From contig JAHEAO010000003.1 in assembly GCA_024642725.1 (NCBI GenBank), positions 38,969 to 102,968 of the forward strand: a stretch of DNA of 64,000 nucleotides, given 5' to 3'. Positions 8,284 through 16,167 of this stretch are shown one piece after another. A program made the translations under genes and the position numbers. Each line of letters begins with the position of its first letter. Positions within the stretch are counted from its first letter, which is position 1. The notes beneath the pieces were generated by a model that saw nothing but the letters and a program-made list of their open reading frames with translations, was not told the DNA's origin and made no database searches. This stretch comes from Paracoccaceae bacterium (GTDB lineage: Bacteria; Pseudomonadota; Alphaproteobacteria; Rhodobacterales; Rhodobacteraceae).

Positions 8284-8961
8284 GTGCAGATTGTCGACCA
8301 CCCGTCACCGAATTTCGGAGAAAGGCGGAACGACGCGAAGCCTGAACTGATCGTGATTCACTACACAGCGATGGCGACCACTCAACTGGCAGCGGACAGG
8401 CTGTGTGACCCCGCAACGGAAGTCTCGGCCCATTATCTCATTGCGGAAGACGGCAAGATATTGCGCCTTATCGCAGAAGATTGCCGGGCCTGGCACGCCG
8501 GGGCAGGAGAGTGGGGCGGCAAATGCGATATCAATTCTCGTTCGATCGGCATCGAACTCGCTAACGACGGGTTCAGCCCCTTTGCCAATCGGCAGATCGA
8601 CGCACTGGAAAGCCTGTTGGCCGGGGTGATGGCGCGATGGCGCATTCCCATGCAGGGCGTTATTGCCCATTCCGACATGGCGCCGCAGCGCAAGACTGAT
8701 CCGGGTCCGAGATTTGACTGGCGCCGCCTTGCGCTGTCCGGACTCGCGGTCTGGCCGGATCATTCAGGCGCATCGGAGACTGACTTCATGTCTGCGGCAC
8801 GGTGCTTTGGCTATCCAGACGGGCCGACAGAGGATGTGTTGCGGGCCTTCCGGCTACGGTTCCGTCCTTGGGCTACCGGTCCGCTCGACGCGACGGACAG
8901 AGCCATGATCGCGGACCTAGCTGCGCGCTACCCCGTTGACCCGGCGCCTGCCAGCGCCTAG
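8284..8961 (+). CDS. N-acetylmuramoyl-L-alanine amidase (Amidase_2, AmiD-like)
   Basis: Cleaves the amide bond between MurNAc and L-Ala of peptidoglycan or muropeptides. Zinc-site and family motifs are clear: IVIHYTAM (first His), VSAHYLIAEDG, CRAWHAGAGEWGG, NSRSIGIELAND and the second zinc region VIAHSDMAPQRKTDPGPRFDW. The C-terminal third resembles a peptidoglycan-binding helical region. I start at the GTG at 8284, one base after the stop of the lipoprotein gene. No signal peptide is visible, so it may act in the cytoplasm on recycled muropeptides. Confidence 0.87.
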   Translation: MQIVDHPSPNFGERRNDAKPELIVIHYTAMATTQLAADRLCDPATEVSAHYLIAEDGKILRLIAEDCRAWHAGAGEWGGKCDINSRSIGIELANDGFSPFANRQIDALESLLAGVMARWRIPMQGVIAHSDMAPQRKTDPGPRFDWRRLALSGLAVWPDHSGASETDFMSAARCFGYPDGPTEDVLRAFRLRFRPWATGPLDATDRAMIADLAARYPVDPAPASA

Positions 8962-8969
8962 ATCATCTG

Positions 8970-9367
8970 TCGCGCGGATGGCTGGATGATCACGGGCGGC
9001 AACGTCCGAGGAAAGTCCGGACTCCATGAAGCAAGGGTGCCGGGTAACGCCCGGCCGGGGAAACCCGAGGGAAAGCGCCACAGAAAACAGACTACCGGTC
9101 TTCGGTCCGGAAAAGGTGAAAAGGTGCGGTAAGAGCGCACCGCGGACTTGGCAACAAGGACGGCATGGCAAGCCCCACCCGGAGCAATGCCGAATAGGGA
9201 CCTCGCGCGGGGCTGGTCGGGCAACCGATACCGCCCGCAGGGACGCTTCAGCCCAGAGGTCCGGGTTGGCAGCTTGACGCCAGTGGGTAACCGCTGGCGC
9301 AGAGGAATGATCATCCAGAGAGGGCGACCTCTCGGACAGAATCCGGCTTACAGGCCATCCGCGCGTA
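8970..9367 (+). ncRNA. rnpB: RNase P RNA (type A)
   Basis: The catalytic RNA that matures tRNA 5' ends. P1 is a perfect 12-bp pair between 8971-8982 (CGCGCGGATGGC) and 9354-9365. P2 pairs GGATGATC (8984-8991) with GATCATCC (9309-9316). The conserved core strings GAGGAAAGTCCGGACTCCAT, GTAACGCCCGGCCGGGGAAA, GAGCAATGCCGAATAGGG and ACAGAATCCGGCTTACAGGCC appear in the right order. It starts about 9 bp after the amidase stop. The ends are set from the P1 stem and are accurate to a few bases. Confidence 0.95.
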
Positions 9368-9498
9368 TACACGGGGCGATCACCGGCAAATGTCTTGCTA
9401 CTCACCCGAATTGCTGTTGACTCGGCCCCGGGGACCAGTAAAAGGCGGGCTTCAAGGATTTCACGGGCAGAGTTTTGTCCGGCTGCAGGAGAAGACAA

Positions 9499-9666
9499 AT
9501 GGCGAAACCGACGACGATCAAGATCCGTCTGAACTCGACCGCGGATACGGGCCATTTCTACGTGACGAAGAAAAACGCCCGCACGATGACCGAAAAGATG
9601 GTCGTGAAGAAATACGACCCGGTCGTCCGCAAGCATGTCGAATACAAGGAAGGCAAGATCAAGTAG
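9499..9666 (+). CDS. rpmG: 50S ribosomal protein L33
   Basis: A 55-aa, highly basic protein starting [26 protein letters not shown], the typical L33 sequence of alphaproteobacteria, without the CXXC zinc motifs (C-minus paralogue type). It starts at the internal Met at 9499 preceded by AGGAGAAGACAA; the ORF track begins eight codons early. A strong terminator follows 25 bp downstream. Confidence 0.96.
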   Translation: MAKPTTIKIRLNSTADTGHFYVTKKNARTMTEKMVVKKYDPVVRKHVEYKEGKIK

Positions 9667-9690
9667 ATCGCTGCCAGATCGAATTGAACA

Positions 9691-9724
9691 AAGCCGCCCA
9701 GATTTCCGGGCGGCTTTTTCTTTT
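9691..9724 (+). terminator. Rho-independent terminator after rpmG
   Basis: A GCCGCCC / GGGCGGC stem (9693-9699 with 9708-9714) around an 8-nt loop, followed by TTTTTCTTTT. Its strand and position fit termination of the rpmG transcript. Confidence 0.9.
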
Positions 9725-9847
9725 GTCTTGTCTGAATGCCAGCGTGCGTGCGCAACCAAGGCCTACTTTTGACCGTATTCCTGTCAAAGGATCGACTATC
9801 CGTCCTGCTATTGGCCGCTGGAAAACTCAAAACAAAGGGTGACCAAT

Positions 9848-10036
9848 ATGAGAGCTTTTCCGATTGTGTTGATTCTTGGTTTGGCCTTGTCTGCATGCGC
9901 CACCGTGTCCGAGCGAACAGCGCGGTCAAGCGGCGTCGGATTTGCCACTTCCGCCAGTTCGACGTCAACGGCACCGGTCGCCGAAGGTGACTACAGGGCC
10001 GCGCTCTATCAGGACATTGCAGAAGGCACGCAATAA
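9848..10036 (+). CDS. Small lipoprotein, function unknown
   Basis: A 62-aa exported peptide: the signal sequence MRAFPIVLILGLALSAC ends in a lipobox (LSAC), then a Ser/Thr/Ala-rich tail (ARSSGVGFATSASSTSTAP) and a short acidic end. The ATG at 9848 has AAAGGGTG about 7 bp upstream; the GTG at 9839 would lengthen it by three codons. It lies between two terminators, so it is probably transcribed alone. Confidence 0.65.
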   Translation: MRAFPIVLILGLALSACATVSERTARSSGVGFATSASSTSTAPVAEGDYRAALYQDIAEGTQ

Positions 10037-10062
10037 CAAAAAGGCCGGTCCAAAGACCGGCC
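10036..10062 (-). terminator. Rho-independent terminator for the BI-1 gene
   Basis: A perfect 8-bp stem GGCCGGTC / GACCGGCC (10043-10050 with 10055-10062) around CAAA. On the minus strand it is followed by TTTTTGTTATT, so it terminates the BI-1 transcript. The plus-strand side lacks a T-run, but the stem directly follows the small lipoprotein stop and could also end that transcript. Confidence 0.85.
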
Positions 10063-10086
10063 CAAGCATTGGATCTGTCGCTCTGG

Positions 10087-10824
10087 TTATTCCCGGTTGC
10101 CCAGGAACTGCAGCAGGAACATGAACAGGTTGATGAAGTCGAGATAGAGGTTCAGAGCGCCCATGATCGCCGACTTGCCCAGCCATTCACTATCCATGGC
10201 GTGCGCATGCTGAAGATAGTCGGTCTTGATCTTCTGTGTGTCATAGGCCGTGAGGCCTGCAAAGATCAGAACGCCGATGATCGAGATTGCGAACATGATG
10301 GCAGGCGAACCCAAGAAGATGTTCACGATAGAGGCGACGATCAGGCCGATCAGCCCCATGATCAGGAACGACCCCCAACCCGAAATATCCTTTTTGGTGG
10401 TATAGCCCCAAAGCGATAGCCCGGCGAAAGAGATTGCCGTTATCAGGAATGTCTGGGTGATCGATATCCCGGTGAATGCTGCGAAGATCCAGCTTATCGA
10501 CAAGCCCATGACGGCTGCGAAAGCATAGAAGAAAAGCTGTGCACCTGCAGCGGACAGGCGATTGATCATCGCTCCGAAGGCGAAGACCATGATCAGCGGC
10601 GCAAACATGATCACCCAGCCAAAAAGGTTCGGCCGCAAGGTCATCGGATCGCGAAAGATCGAAAGCAACGCATCGTTGGACCCTACGGCCCAAGCGGCAA
10701 GCGCTGTCACCAAGAGTCCCACGGACATCGTGCCGTAGACCTTGTTCATATGGGCCCGGAGACCCTCGTCGATTTGGGCCGTCCGTACGCCGGCACCGGC
10801 GCGGGCGGTTTGATAGTCAGCCAT
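10087..10824 (-). CDS. Bax inhibitor-1/YccA-family inner-membrane protein
   Basis: A 245-aa protein with seven predicted membrane segments, e.g. TMSVGLLVTALAAWAVG, FGWVIMFAPLIMVFAFGAMI, GISITQTFLITAISFAGLSLWGYTT and AGLTAYDTQKIK. The conserved TAYDTQKIK near the C-terminus and the short cytoplasmic N-terminus are typical of the BI-1 (TMBIM/YbhL) family, which includes pH-gated calcium leak channels. The bacterial role is not settled. A terminator follows. Confidence 0.92.
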   Translation of the reverse strand: MADYQTARAGAGVRTAQIDEGLRAHMNKVYGTMSVGLLVTALAAWAVGSNDALLSIFRDPMTLRPNLFGWVIMFAPLIMVFAFGAMINRLSAAGAQLFFYAFAAVMGLSISWIFAAFTGISITQTFLITAISFAGLSLWGYTTKKDISGWGSFLIMGLIGLIVASIVNIFLGSPAIMFAISIIGVLIFAGLTAYDTQKIKTDYLQHAHAMDSEWLGKSAIMGALNLYLDFINLFMFLLQFLGNRE

Positions 10825-10954
10825 TCAACTGCCTCCTAAATATCTGTCAACAGGCGGACCGCTGTGCGGCTCACCTTCATGCAGAGATATTGGCAGGGCT
10901 CACCGATATTTCAAGAAATTCCGCCTTTATTTTTGCAGTTTTAGCTGTTCCGGG

Positions 10955-11176
10955 TTAGCTGCGCCAATCGGTCGGGACATTCCAGAACGGGCGGCGAGAT
11001 TCCGCATCCGCTTGTTTGCGGGTCAGGCCGAGATCGCGAAGAGCGCTGTCATCAAGGTTTCTCAAGGCGTCGCGCTGCTTTTTTATCGCGAAAACAAGGG
11101 GAAGAAGCGATGCGAGCGATGTCCGAGTCGGGCGCGAGGCGTGGCTGATCTGTGGGTTTGCGGTGAAAGTCATCAT
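10955..11176 (-). CDS. DUF1127 domain protein
   Basis: A 73-aa basic protein with the DUF1127 core near the C-terminus: LRNLDDSALRDLGLTRKQADAESRRPFWNVP. Short DUF1127 proteins in alphaproteobacteria have been linked to phosphate, RNA and stress physiology. An AAGGAG site precedes tandem ATG codons. It is divergent from a LysR gene, a recurrent pairing in Rhodobacteraceae, so the LysR protein is a plausible regulator. Confidence 0.88.
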   Translation of the reverse strand: MMTFTANPQISHASRPTRTSLASLLPLVFAIKKQRDALRNLDDSALRDLGLTRKQADAESRRPFWNVPTDWRS

Positions 11177-11214
11177 CTTTACTCCTTCTAAATCTGTGAT
11201 CGATTCGGCTAGTC

Positions 11215-11233
11215 AGATCATTTTTCTTGATCT
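11215..11233. promoter_or_regulatory. Inverted repeat in the LysR/DUF1127 divergent promoter
   Basis: AGATCA-N7-TGATCT (11215-11220 and 11228-11233) lies between the divergent DUF1127 and LysR genes. LysR regulators usually bind imperfect dyads (T-N11-A type) in such intergenic regions. This dyad contains T-N11-A spacing possibilities and is the best operator candidate here. Binding is inferred only from position and symmetry. Confidence 0.4.
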
Positions 11234-11298
11234 TATTGCCAGCTTCTGATTGATTGGTAAAATGAATGATTGACATGGATTTCATTAGAAAGCGTGAT

Positions 11299-12171
11299 AT
11301 GCCCCGAAACCTTGACATGACGGCGCTCCGATCTTTCGTCGCCGTTGCCGATGCGGGAGGGGTAACGCGCGCCTCCGGCTTTCTGAACCTGACACAATCC
11401 GCCGTATCGATGCAGCTCAAAAGGCTCGAGGGGTCTCTGGGACTGGAACTGATGGATCGATCCGGTCGGACAATCGCGCTGACAGCGTCCGGTGAACAAT
11501 TGCTGGGGTATGCGCGCCGAATGCTCAGCCTCAATGATGAGGTCTATGCCCGACTGACCCATCAGGATTTCGAAGGCGAAATTGTCTTGGGGGTGCCGCA
11601 TGACATCGTCTATCCCGCCATTCCGCAGGTTCTGCAGAGATTTCATGCCGAATATCCGCGTGTCAAAGTCCAGCTTCTGTCATCCTTTACGCGCTCGTTG
11701 AAAGAGCAGTTCGTACGCGGTGAATGCGACATGATCCTGACGACGGAAGACACTGTCGATGCAGGGGGAGAAACCTTGACGACGCTCCCGCTCGTTTGGA
11801 TCGGGGCGCCAGGAGGGCAAATCTGGAAACAACGCCCGCTCAGATTAGCGTTTGAGCACCGATGCATCTTCCGATCGGGCGTTCAGGCCGCTCTCGACAA
11901 GGCCGGTATTCCTTGGGAGATGGCCATCGAATCTGAGCAAAGCCGCACAATCGAGGCAAGCGTCAGTGCCGATCTGGCCGTTCACGCGATGATTGAAGGG
12001 ACAACACCGCCCTATGTGGAGATCATTCAACATGGCGGTGCCTTGCCGACGCTGGCCAAGGTCAAGATAAATTTCTACTGCGGGGACGCGACCAAGAGTC
12101 CGGTGATCCGGGATCTGGCGGCGCTGGTGCGTCAGTCCTTCGGGGTCAAGCAGGTTCATGCGGTGGCGTAA
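11299..12171 (+). CDS. LysR-family transcriptional regulator
   Basis: An N-terminal winged helix-turn-helix (MTALRSFVAVADAGGVTRASGFLNLTQSAVSMQLKRLEGSLG) is followed by a type-2 periplasmic-binding-like effector domain. I place the start at MPRNLDMTALRSF (11299), the usual distance from the HTH; the ORF track start at 11266 adds 11 residues. The effector is unknown. The gene is divergent from DUF1127 and overlaps the convergent oxidoreductase gene by 26 bp at the 3' ends. Confidence 0.88.
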   Translation: MPRNLDMTALRSFVAVADAGGVTRASGFLNLTQSAVSMQLKRLEGSLGLELMDRSGRTIALTASGEQLLGYARRMLSLNDEVYARLTHQDFEGEIVLGVPHDIVYPAIPQVLQRFHAEYPRVKVQLLSSFTRSLKEQFVRGECDMILTTEDTVDAGGETLTTLPLVWIGAPGGQIWKQRPLRLAFEHRCIFRSGVQAALDKAGIPWEMAIESEQSRTIEASVSADLAVHAMIEGTTPPYVEIIQHGGALPTLAKVKINFYCGDATKSPVIRDLAALVRQSFGVKQVHAVA

Positions 12172-13120
12172 TCACCACCTTTCCCGTTGAAGCGCGACTG
12201 CGCAAAAGGTCAAGCCCGGCCGCCGCCTGATCAAGAGGCAGAACATGGCTGATATGTGGGCGCAACCGGCCTTCGCCATACCACTGGAAAAGTTGCGCGA
12301 GGCTTTCCGTTAATATTTGCGGCCTGAAGCGTAAATAGCCGCCCCAATAGAAGCCAATGACACTGATATTCTTGACCAACAGAATGTTGGCCGGGATTTG
12401 CGGCACCTCGCCGCTGGCAAAGCCAATCGTGAGAATCCGGGCTTCCGGGTTGCAGGCCCGCATGGCCGCCGTGAACTGATCGCCGCCGACCGGGTCATAG
12501 ACGACATCGGCCCCGCCCAAAGCCTTGATGCTCTCACGGATGTCCATGTTGTCACTATCGATCAGATGGTCAGCCCCAGCGCCCGCGGCCACTTCCAGTT
12601 TCTTTGCACCGCGTGCAACGGCAACCACTTTTGCACCCAAGAGCTTGCCTATTTCGATTGCGGTCAGCCCAACACCACCAGCCGCACCCAGCACCACGAG
12701 CGTTTCGCCCGGCCGCAATCCTGCCCGGTAATGCAAGGCTAGGTGGCTGGTGCCGTAAGCGACCTGAAATGCTGCGGCATCGGTGAAAGTCATTTCATCG
12801 GGCAGCCGAACACAGCGATCCGCAGGAAAGCACGCAAATTCCGCCAGACCGCCGCTTCCGGCGAAGACGGCGATACGGTCGCCTAAGGCGAAGGATCTTA
12901 CCTCGGTCCCGACCTTGTCAACGACGCCGGCGGCCTCCATGCCCAAAGTAAAAGGCACGGCCGGGGTGTCCTGATAGGAACCGTCGATCATCAGAAGGTC
13001 TGCAAAATTCAGGCCGCAAGCCCGGACCCGAAGCCGCAATTCAGTCTCGGAGGGTTCCGGGATCAAGATGTCTTCGACACTGGGGGCCCGTCCCGACGTC
13101 GTGACGCGAAATGCTTTCAT
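12146..13120 (-). CDS. NADPH:quinone oxidoreductase family protein (zinc-independent MDR)
   Basis: A 324-aa medium-chain dehydrogenase/reductase. The GroES-like N-terminal part contains RACGLNFADLLMIDGSYQ and a GMEAAGVVDKVG motif. The Rossmann part contains VLGAAGGVGLTAIEIGKLLGAKVVAVARG, the AAxGGVG nucleotide-binding loop of quinone oxidoreductases. The structural zinc cysteine cluster is absent, as expected for this subgroup. The substrate is unknown; acyl-CoA reductase-like MDR proteins are an alternative. Confidence 0.85.
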   Translation of the reverse strand: MKAFRVTTSGRAPSVEDILIPEPSETELRLRVRACGLNFADLLMIDGSYQDTPAVPFTLGMEAAGVVDKVGTEVRSFALGDRIAVFAGSGGLAEFACFPADRCVRLPDEMTFTDAAAFQVAYGTSHLALHYRAGLRPGETLVVLGAAGGVGLTAIEIGKLLGAKVVAVARGAKKLEVAAGAGADHLIDSDNMDIRESIKALGGADVVYDPVGGDQFTAAMRACNPEARILTIGFASGEVPQIPANILLVKNISVIGFYWGGYLRFRPQILTESLAQLFQWYGEGRLRPHISHVLPLDQAAAGLDLLRSRASTGKVVITPPHEPA

Positions 13121-13424
13121 ATTGCCTCCGATGCACGCAAGACCGTCCTACTCAATGCCCGAGTGAATAGCCATATAGCTCAACGAGATTACAACCATAA
13201 GGCGAATCGAATTGGGATGAGAGGCCGTTGTCTGCTCATTTTCAAATTGCGATTTTCCAGTCGCCACGTGCCTCGGCTGGAGCGGTGTTAGCATCTGTGA
13301 ACGCCCGGTTTTCAGCATGAAGCACTCAAGCTATTGAAAAGGCTTCAAGATCGATCGGCGACAACTGGCCTATCCAAAAAGACAGGTTGAGATATGCCGT
13401 TCAAAGGCAGAGACAATATGCACG
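13121..13424. other. Intergenic region upstream of the XRE regulator
   Basis: About 300 bp between the divergent oxidoreductase and XRE genes. No ORF with coding character or stable hairpin stands out. It has AT-rich stretches (CATTTTCAAATTGCGATTTT) and must hold both promoters. The only striking element is the palindrome at its right end, listed separately. Confidence 0.5.
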
Positions 13425-13436
13425 TTAAACGTTTAA
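13425..13436. promoter_or_regulatory. 12-bp perfect palindrome at the XRE ribosome binding site
   Basis: TTAAACGTTTAA is a perfect 12-bp palindrome whose last bases run into the Shine-Dalgarno AAGGAGG (13435-13441) of the XRE gene. The position is ideal for autorepression by the homodimeric HTH protein encoded directly downstream, but this is inferred from symmetry and place only. Confidence 0.45.
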
Positions 13437-13447
13437 GGAGGTATCCC

Positions 13448-13822
13448 ATGAAACATCCTGTGGATGTGCACGTCGGCAAGAGAATTCGGCACCGCCGCTG
13501 GATGGTTGGGATGACGCAACAGCAGTTGGCTGAGAAAGTCGGAATCAAGTTCCAACAGATTCAAAAGTATGAAACCGGGATGAATCGCGTCAGCGCGTCG
13601 CGGTTGTGGGACATCGCCGAAGCAGTTGATGTTCCAATCAGTTTCTTCTTTGAAGGGTTGGATGCAGATGCTCACGCTGCCCCCGGTTCGTCGTCGATGA
13701 TCCCGGGTGACATCATGGCAGACAAGGAAGCGCTGGAACTGGTGCGGTCATACTATTCGATCCCGGAAAACCAACGCCGGCGCCTTTTCGAACTGGCTCG
13801 CGTTCTGTCTGACGTAGCCTGA
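13448..13822 (+). CDS. XRE-family transcriptional regulator, PraR/PhrR-like
   Basis: A 124-aa protein beginning MKHPVDVHVGKRIRHRRWMVGMTQQQLAEKVGIKFQQIQKYETGMNRVSASRLWDIAEAVDVPISFFFE. This matches the single-domain Cro/C1 HTH regulators of the PraR/PhrR type in rhizobia (VGxRIRxRR, FQQIQKYExGxNRVxASRL). The C-terminal tail LVRSYYSIPENQRRRLFELARVL is also shared. It starts at 13448 behind a perfect AAGGAGG; the ORF track starts 18 codons early. A palindrome touches the ribosome binding site. Confidence 0.85.
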   Translation: MKHPVDVHVGKRIRHRRWMVGMTQQQLAEKVGIKFQQIQKYETGMNRVSASRLWDIAEAVDVPISFFFEGLDADAHAAPGSSSMIPGDIMADKEALELVRSYYSIPENQRRRLFELARVLSDVA

Positions 13823-13860
13823 AATCATCTGGCCTCTGGCCCTCGGCCCGGCTAGACCCC

Positions 13861-13877
13861 TTGCAACGTAGTTGCAA
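13861..13877. promoter_or_regulatory. 17-bp inverted repeat upstream of hisN-like gene
   Basis: TTGCAAC-GTA-GTTGCAA is a perfect 7-bp inverted repeat with a 3-bp spacer, ending 15 bp before the ATG at 13893 in a 70-bp gap. It has no T-run, so it is more like an operator than a terminator. The binding protein is unknown. The sequence differs from the adjacent XRE palindrome but shares TTGCAA with the TTTGCAAA sites of the pcc locus. Confidence 0.45.
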
Positions 13878-13892
13878 TGTCAAGGGCGCCAG

Positions 13893-14705
13893 ATGACCGA
13901 TCTTCCTCAATCCGAGCGTGAAGCCCTGATACGGGCCGCTCACGCTGCTGCGGATGCAGCCAGTGCCGTTACGCTAAGGTATTTTCGGGGGTCAGATCTT
14001 AACCTCCAGAACAAGGCCGACGGGCATTTCGATCCCGTGACCCGCGCGGATCGGGAAGCCGAAGCCGCGATCCGTTCGGTTCTCCAGCAAGTGCGCCCCG
14101 CCGACGCAATCCTCGGCGAAGAGCTGGGGCTACTGGACGGGCAGAGCGGCTTGACCTGGGTTCTGGACCCCATTGATGGCACTCGTGGTTTTATCAGCGG
14201 CACTCCGACTTGGGGCACGCTCATTTCGGTCCGCAACGACAAGGGTCCGATACTTGGGGTCATCGACCAACCCTATACGGGCGAACGCTTCATTGGCGGG
14301 TTTGGTGCCGCGGAGCTTCATCGCTTTGGTGAGGTATCCCAGATATCAGTTCGCCCGGCTCCAAATCTGTCCGGATCGATCCTGTTCACCACTTTTCCAG
14401 AAGTCGGATCGACCGAGGAGGGGGCCGCTTTTCGCGCCTTGGCAGCGAAGGTCCAGCTGACACGATACGGCATGGATTGTTATGCATATGCCCTTCTGGC
14501 GGCCGGAACCGTTGACCTCGTGGTAGAGGCGGGGTTGCAGGCTTACGACGTGCAGGCCCCAATTGCGGTGATCCAGGCCGCCGGCGGCATAGTTACCAAC
14601 TGGCGTGGTGGCCCTGCGCATGATGGCGGGCGGATTCTGGCGGCGGCGAGCGCCGAACTGCATGAAGCTGCCCTTGAGGTTCTGCAGGCCGCTCCGGAGC
14701 CATAG
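13893..14705 (+). CDS. Inositol monophosphatase-family phosphatase, HisN-like
   Basis: A 270-aa member of the Mg-dependent IMPase superfamily. Metal-site motifs are GEELG (Glu), WVLDPIDGTRGFISGTPTWGTLIS (the DPIDGT signature) and, near the end, AGLQAYDVQAPIAVIQAAGGIVTNWRG, where an Asp metal ligand sits in AYDVQA. RGFISGTPTWGTLI resembles the histidinol-phosphatase (HisN) branch used by actinobacteria and alphaproteobacteria. A 3'(2'),5'-bisphosphate or inositol phosphate substrate cannot be excluded. The start at 13893 (MTDLPQSE) replaces a TTG in the track. Confidence 0.82.
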   Translation: MTDLPQSEREALIRAAHAAADAASAVTLRYFRGSDLNLQNKADGHFDPVTRADREAEAAIRSVLQQVRPADAILGEELGLLDGQSGLTWVLDPIDGTRGFISGTPTWGTLISVRNDKGPILGVIDQPYTGERFIGGFGAAELHRFGEVSQISVRPAPNLSGSILFTTFPEVGSTEEGAAFRALAAKVQLTRYGMDCYAYALLAAGTVDLVVEAGLQAYDVQAPIAVIQAAGGIVTNWRGGPAHDGGRILAAASAELHEAALEVLQAAPEP

Positions 14706-14829
14706 GACTTGCCGCAATGCGCCGCATGGCGGTATGCTGCTGATGTAGCGCTGAGTCCTTTGCCCCTTCTGTCAGCGCAGGAGCACACTTCATCCGAATG
14801 GGGCCGACACGAAGTGTAAAGGCTCATCG

Positions 14830-16167
14830 ATGAAGACTGAGAAACTTATCCGGAATGCTGACTGCATTCTGACGATGAATGATGATCGTACAGAACTGGC
14901 TGGCGCTGACATCCGCCTGAAGAATGGTGTCATCGCCGAAGTCGGACATGCCCTAAGTTCAACGGGCGAAACGATTGATGCGCGGGGTTGTGTTGTGACT
15001 CCGGGTTTGGTCAATACTCATCATCACCTTTACCAGACCCTGACGCGTGCTGTCCCCGGCGGGCAGGACGCGCTGCTTTTCGGATGGCTCAAGACGCTTT
15101 ACCCGATCTGGTCGCGGTTTGGTCCTGACGAAATGCGGGTTTCCGCTCTTGTTGGATTGGCAGAGCTTGCGCTTTCTGGGTGCACGCTCAGTTCCGACCA
15201 CCTCTACCTCTACCCCAACGGTGCAAGGCTCGAGGACACGATCGACGCTGCCCGTGAGATTGGACTCAGGTTCCATGCGACTCGCGGCGCGATGTCGATT
15301 GGTGAAAGTTCCGGTGGATTGCCGCCCGACAGTTTGGTCGAATCGGAATCGACGATACTTGACGACTGCATCCGAGTCATCGACGCCCATCACGACCCTG
15401 AGGTAGGGTCAATGCTGCGCGTTGGAGTTGCACCTTGTTCACCATTCTCGGTCAGCAGGGAATTGATGCGCGATGCCGCACTTCTGGCCCGCGACAAGGG
15501 CGTCATGATGCACACACATCTGGCAGAGAATGACGAAGACATAGCCTATTCAATGGCGCAGTTTGGCTGCCGACCGGGGCAATATGCAGAAGATCTGGGG
15601 TGGACCGGTGACGATGTGTGGCACGCGCATTGCGTCAAGCTCGATAGCTCGGAAATTGATCTTTTCGCCCGGTCCCGGACGGGTGTTGCCCATTGTCCAT
15701 GTTCGAATTGTCGCCTTGGCTCGGGGATTGCTCCGGTCAGGGCAATGCGAGACAGGGGCGTCAATGTGGGGCTCGGTGTTGATGGGTCAGCCTCGAACGA
15801 CAGCGGTAATATCGTCTCTGAGGCACGTCAGGCGATGTTGCTCCAACGCGTTGCCGCAGGAGCCAACAAGATGAGCGCGCGCGAGGCGCTCGAAATCGCG
15901 ACCCGGGGAGGCGCAGAGGTGCTAGGTCGCCATGATTGTGGGCGGATAAGCGTCGGCAAGCGGGCCGACATAGCTATTTGGGACGTTTCGGGAGTTTGTA
16001 CAGCGGGCAGTTGGGATCCTGCAGCAATCCTGCTTGCAGGTCCGACACAGGTGCGCGACCTCTTTGTGGAAGGCAGGCAAGTCGTTCGCGATGGACTGAT
16101 CACGACGATCGACCTTCCCAGGGTCATCGAGACCCAGAACCTGCTCGCGAAGGCTCTCCGGGCATGA
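14830..16167 (+). CDS. 8-oxoguanine deaminase (amidohydrolase)
   Basis: A 445-aa amidohydrolase of the subtype III deaminases, which hydrolyse 8-oxoguanine to urate. Metal-site residues are in VNTHHHLYQTLTRA (H64, H66), the middle MMHTHLAENDED, and VGLGVDGSASNDS, where the Asp ligand sits. LAENDEDIAYSMAQFGCRPGQYAEDLGW is typical of this group. Its 3' neighbour on the other strand is guanine deaminase, supporting purine catabolism or nucleotide-pool cleaning. Alternative: another N-heterocycle deaminase such as atrazine chlorohydrolase-like. Confidence 0.8.
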   Translation: MKTEKLIRNADCILTMNDDRTELAGADIRLKNGVIAEVGHALSSTGETIDARGCVVTPGLVNTHHHLYQTLTRAVPGGQDALLFGWLKTLYPIWSRFGPDEMRVSALVGLAELALSGCTLSSDHLYLYPNGARLEDTIDAAREIGLRFHATRGAMSIGESSGGLPPDSLVESESTILDDCIRVIDAHHDPEVGSMLRVGVAPCSPFSVSRELMRDAALLARDKGVMMHTHLAENDEDIAYSMAQFGCRPGQYAEDLGWTGDDVWHAHCVKLDSSEIDLFARSRTGVAHCPCSNCRLGSGIAPVRAMRDRGVNVGLGVDGSASNDSGNIVSEARQAMLLQRVAAGANKMSAREALEIATRGGAEVLGRHDCGRISVGKRADIAIWDVSGVCTAGSWDPAAILLAGPTQVRDLFVEGRQVVRDGLITTIDLPRVIETQNLLAKALRA

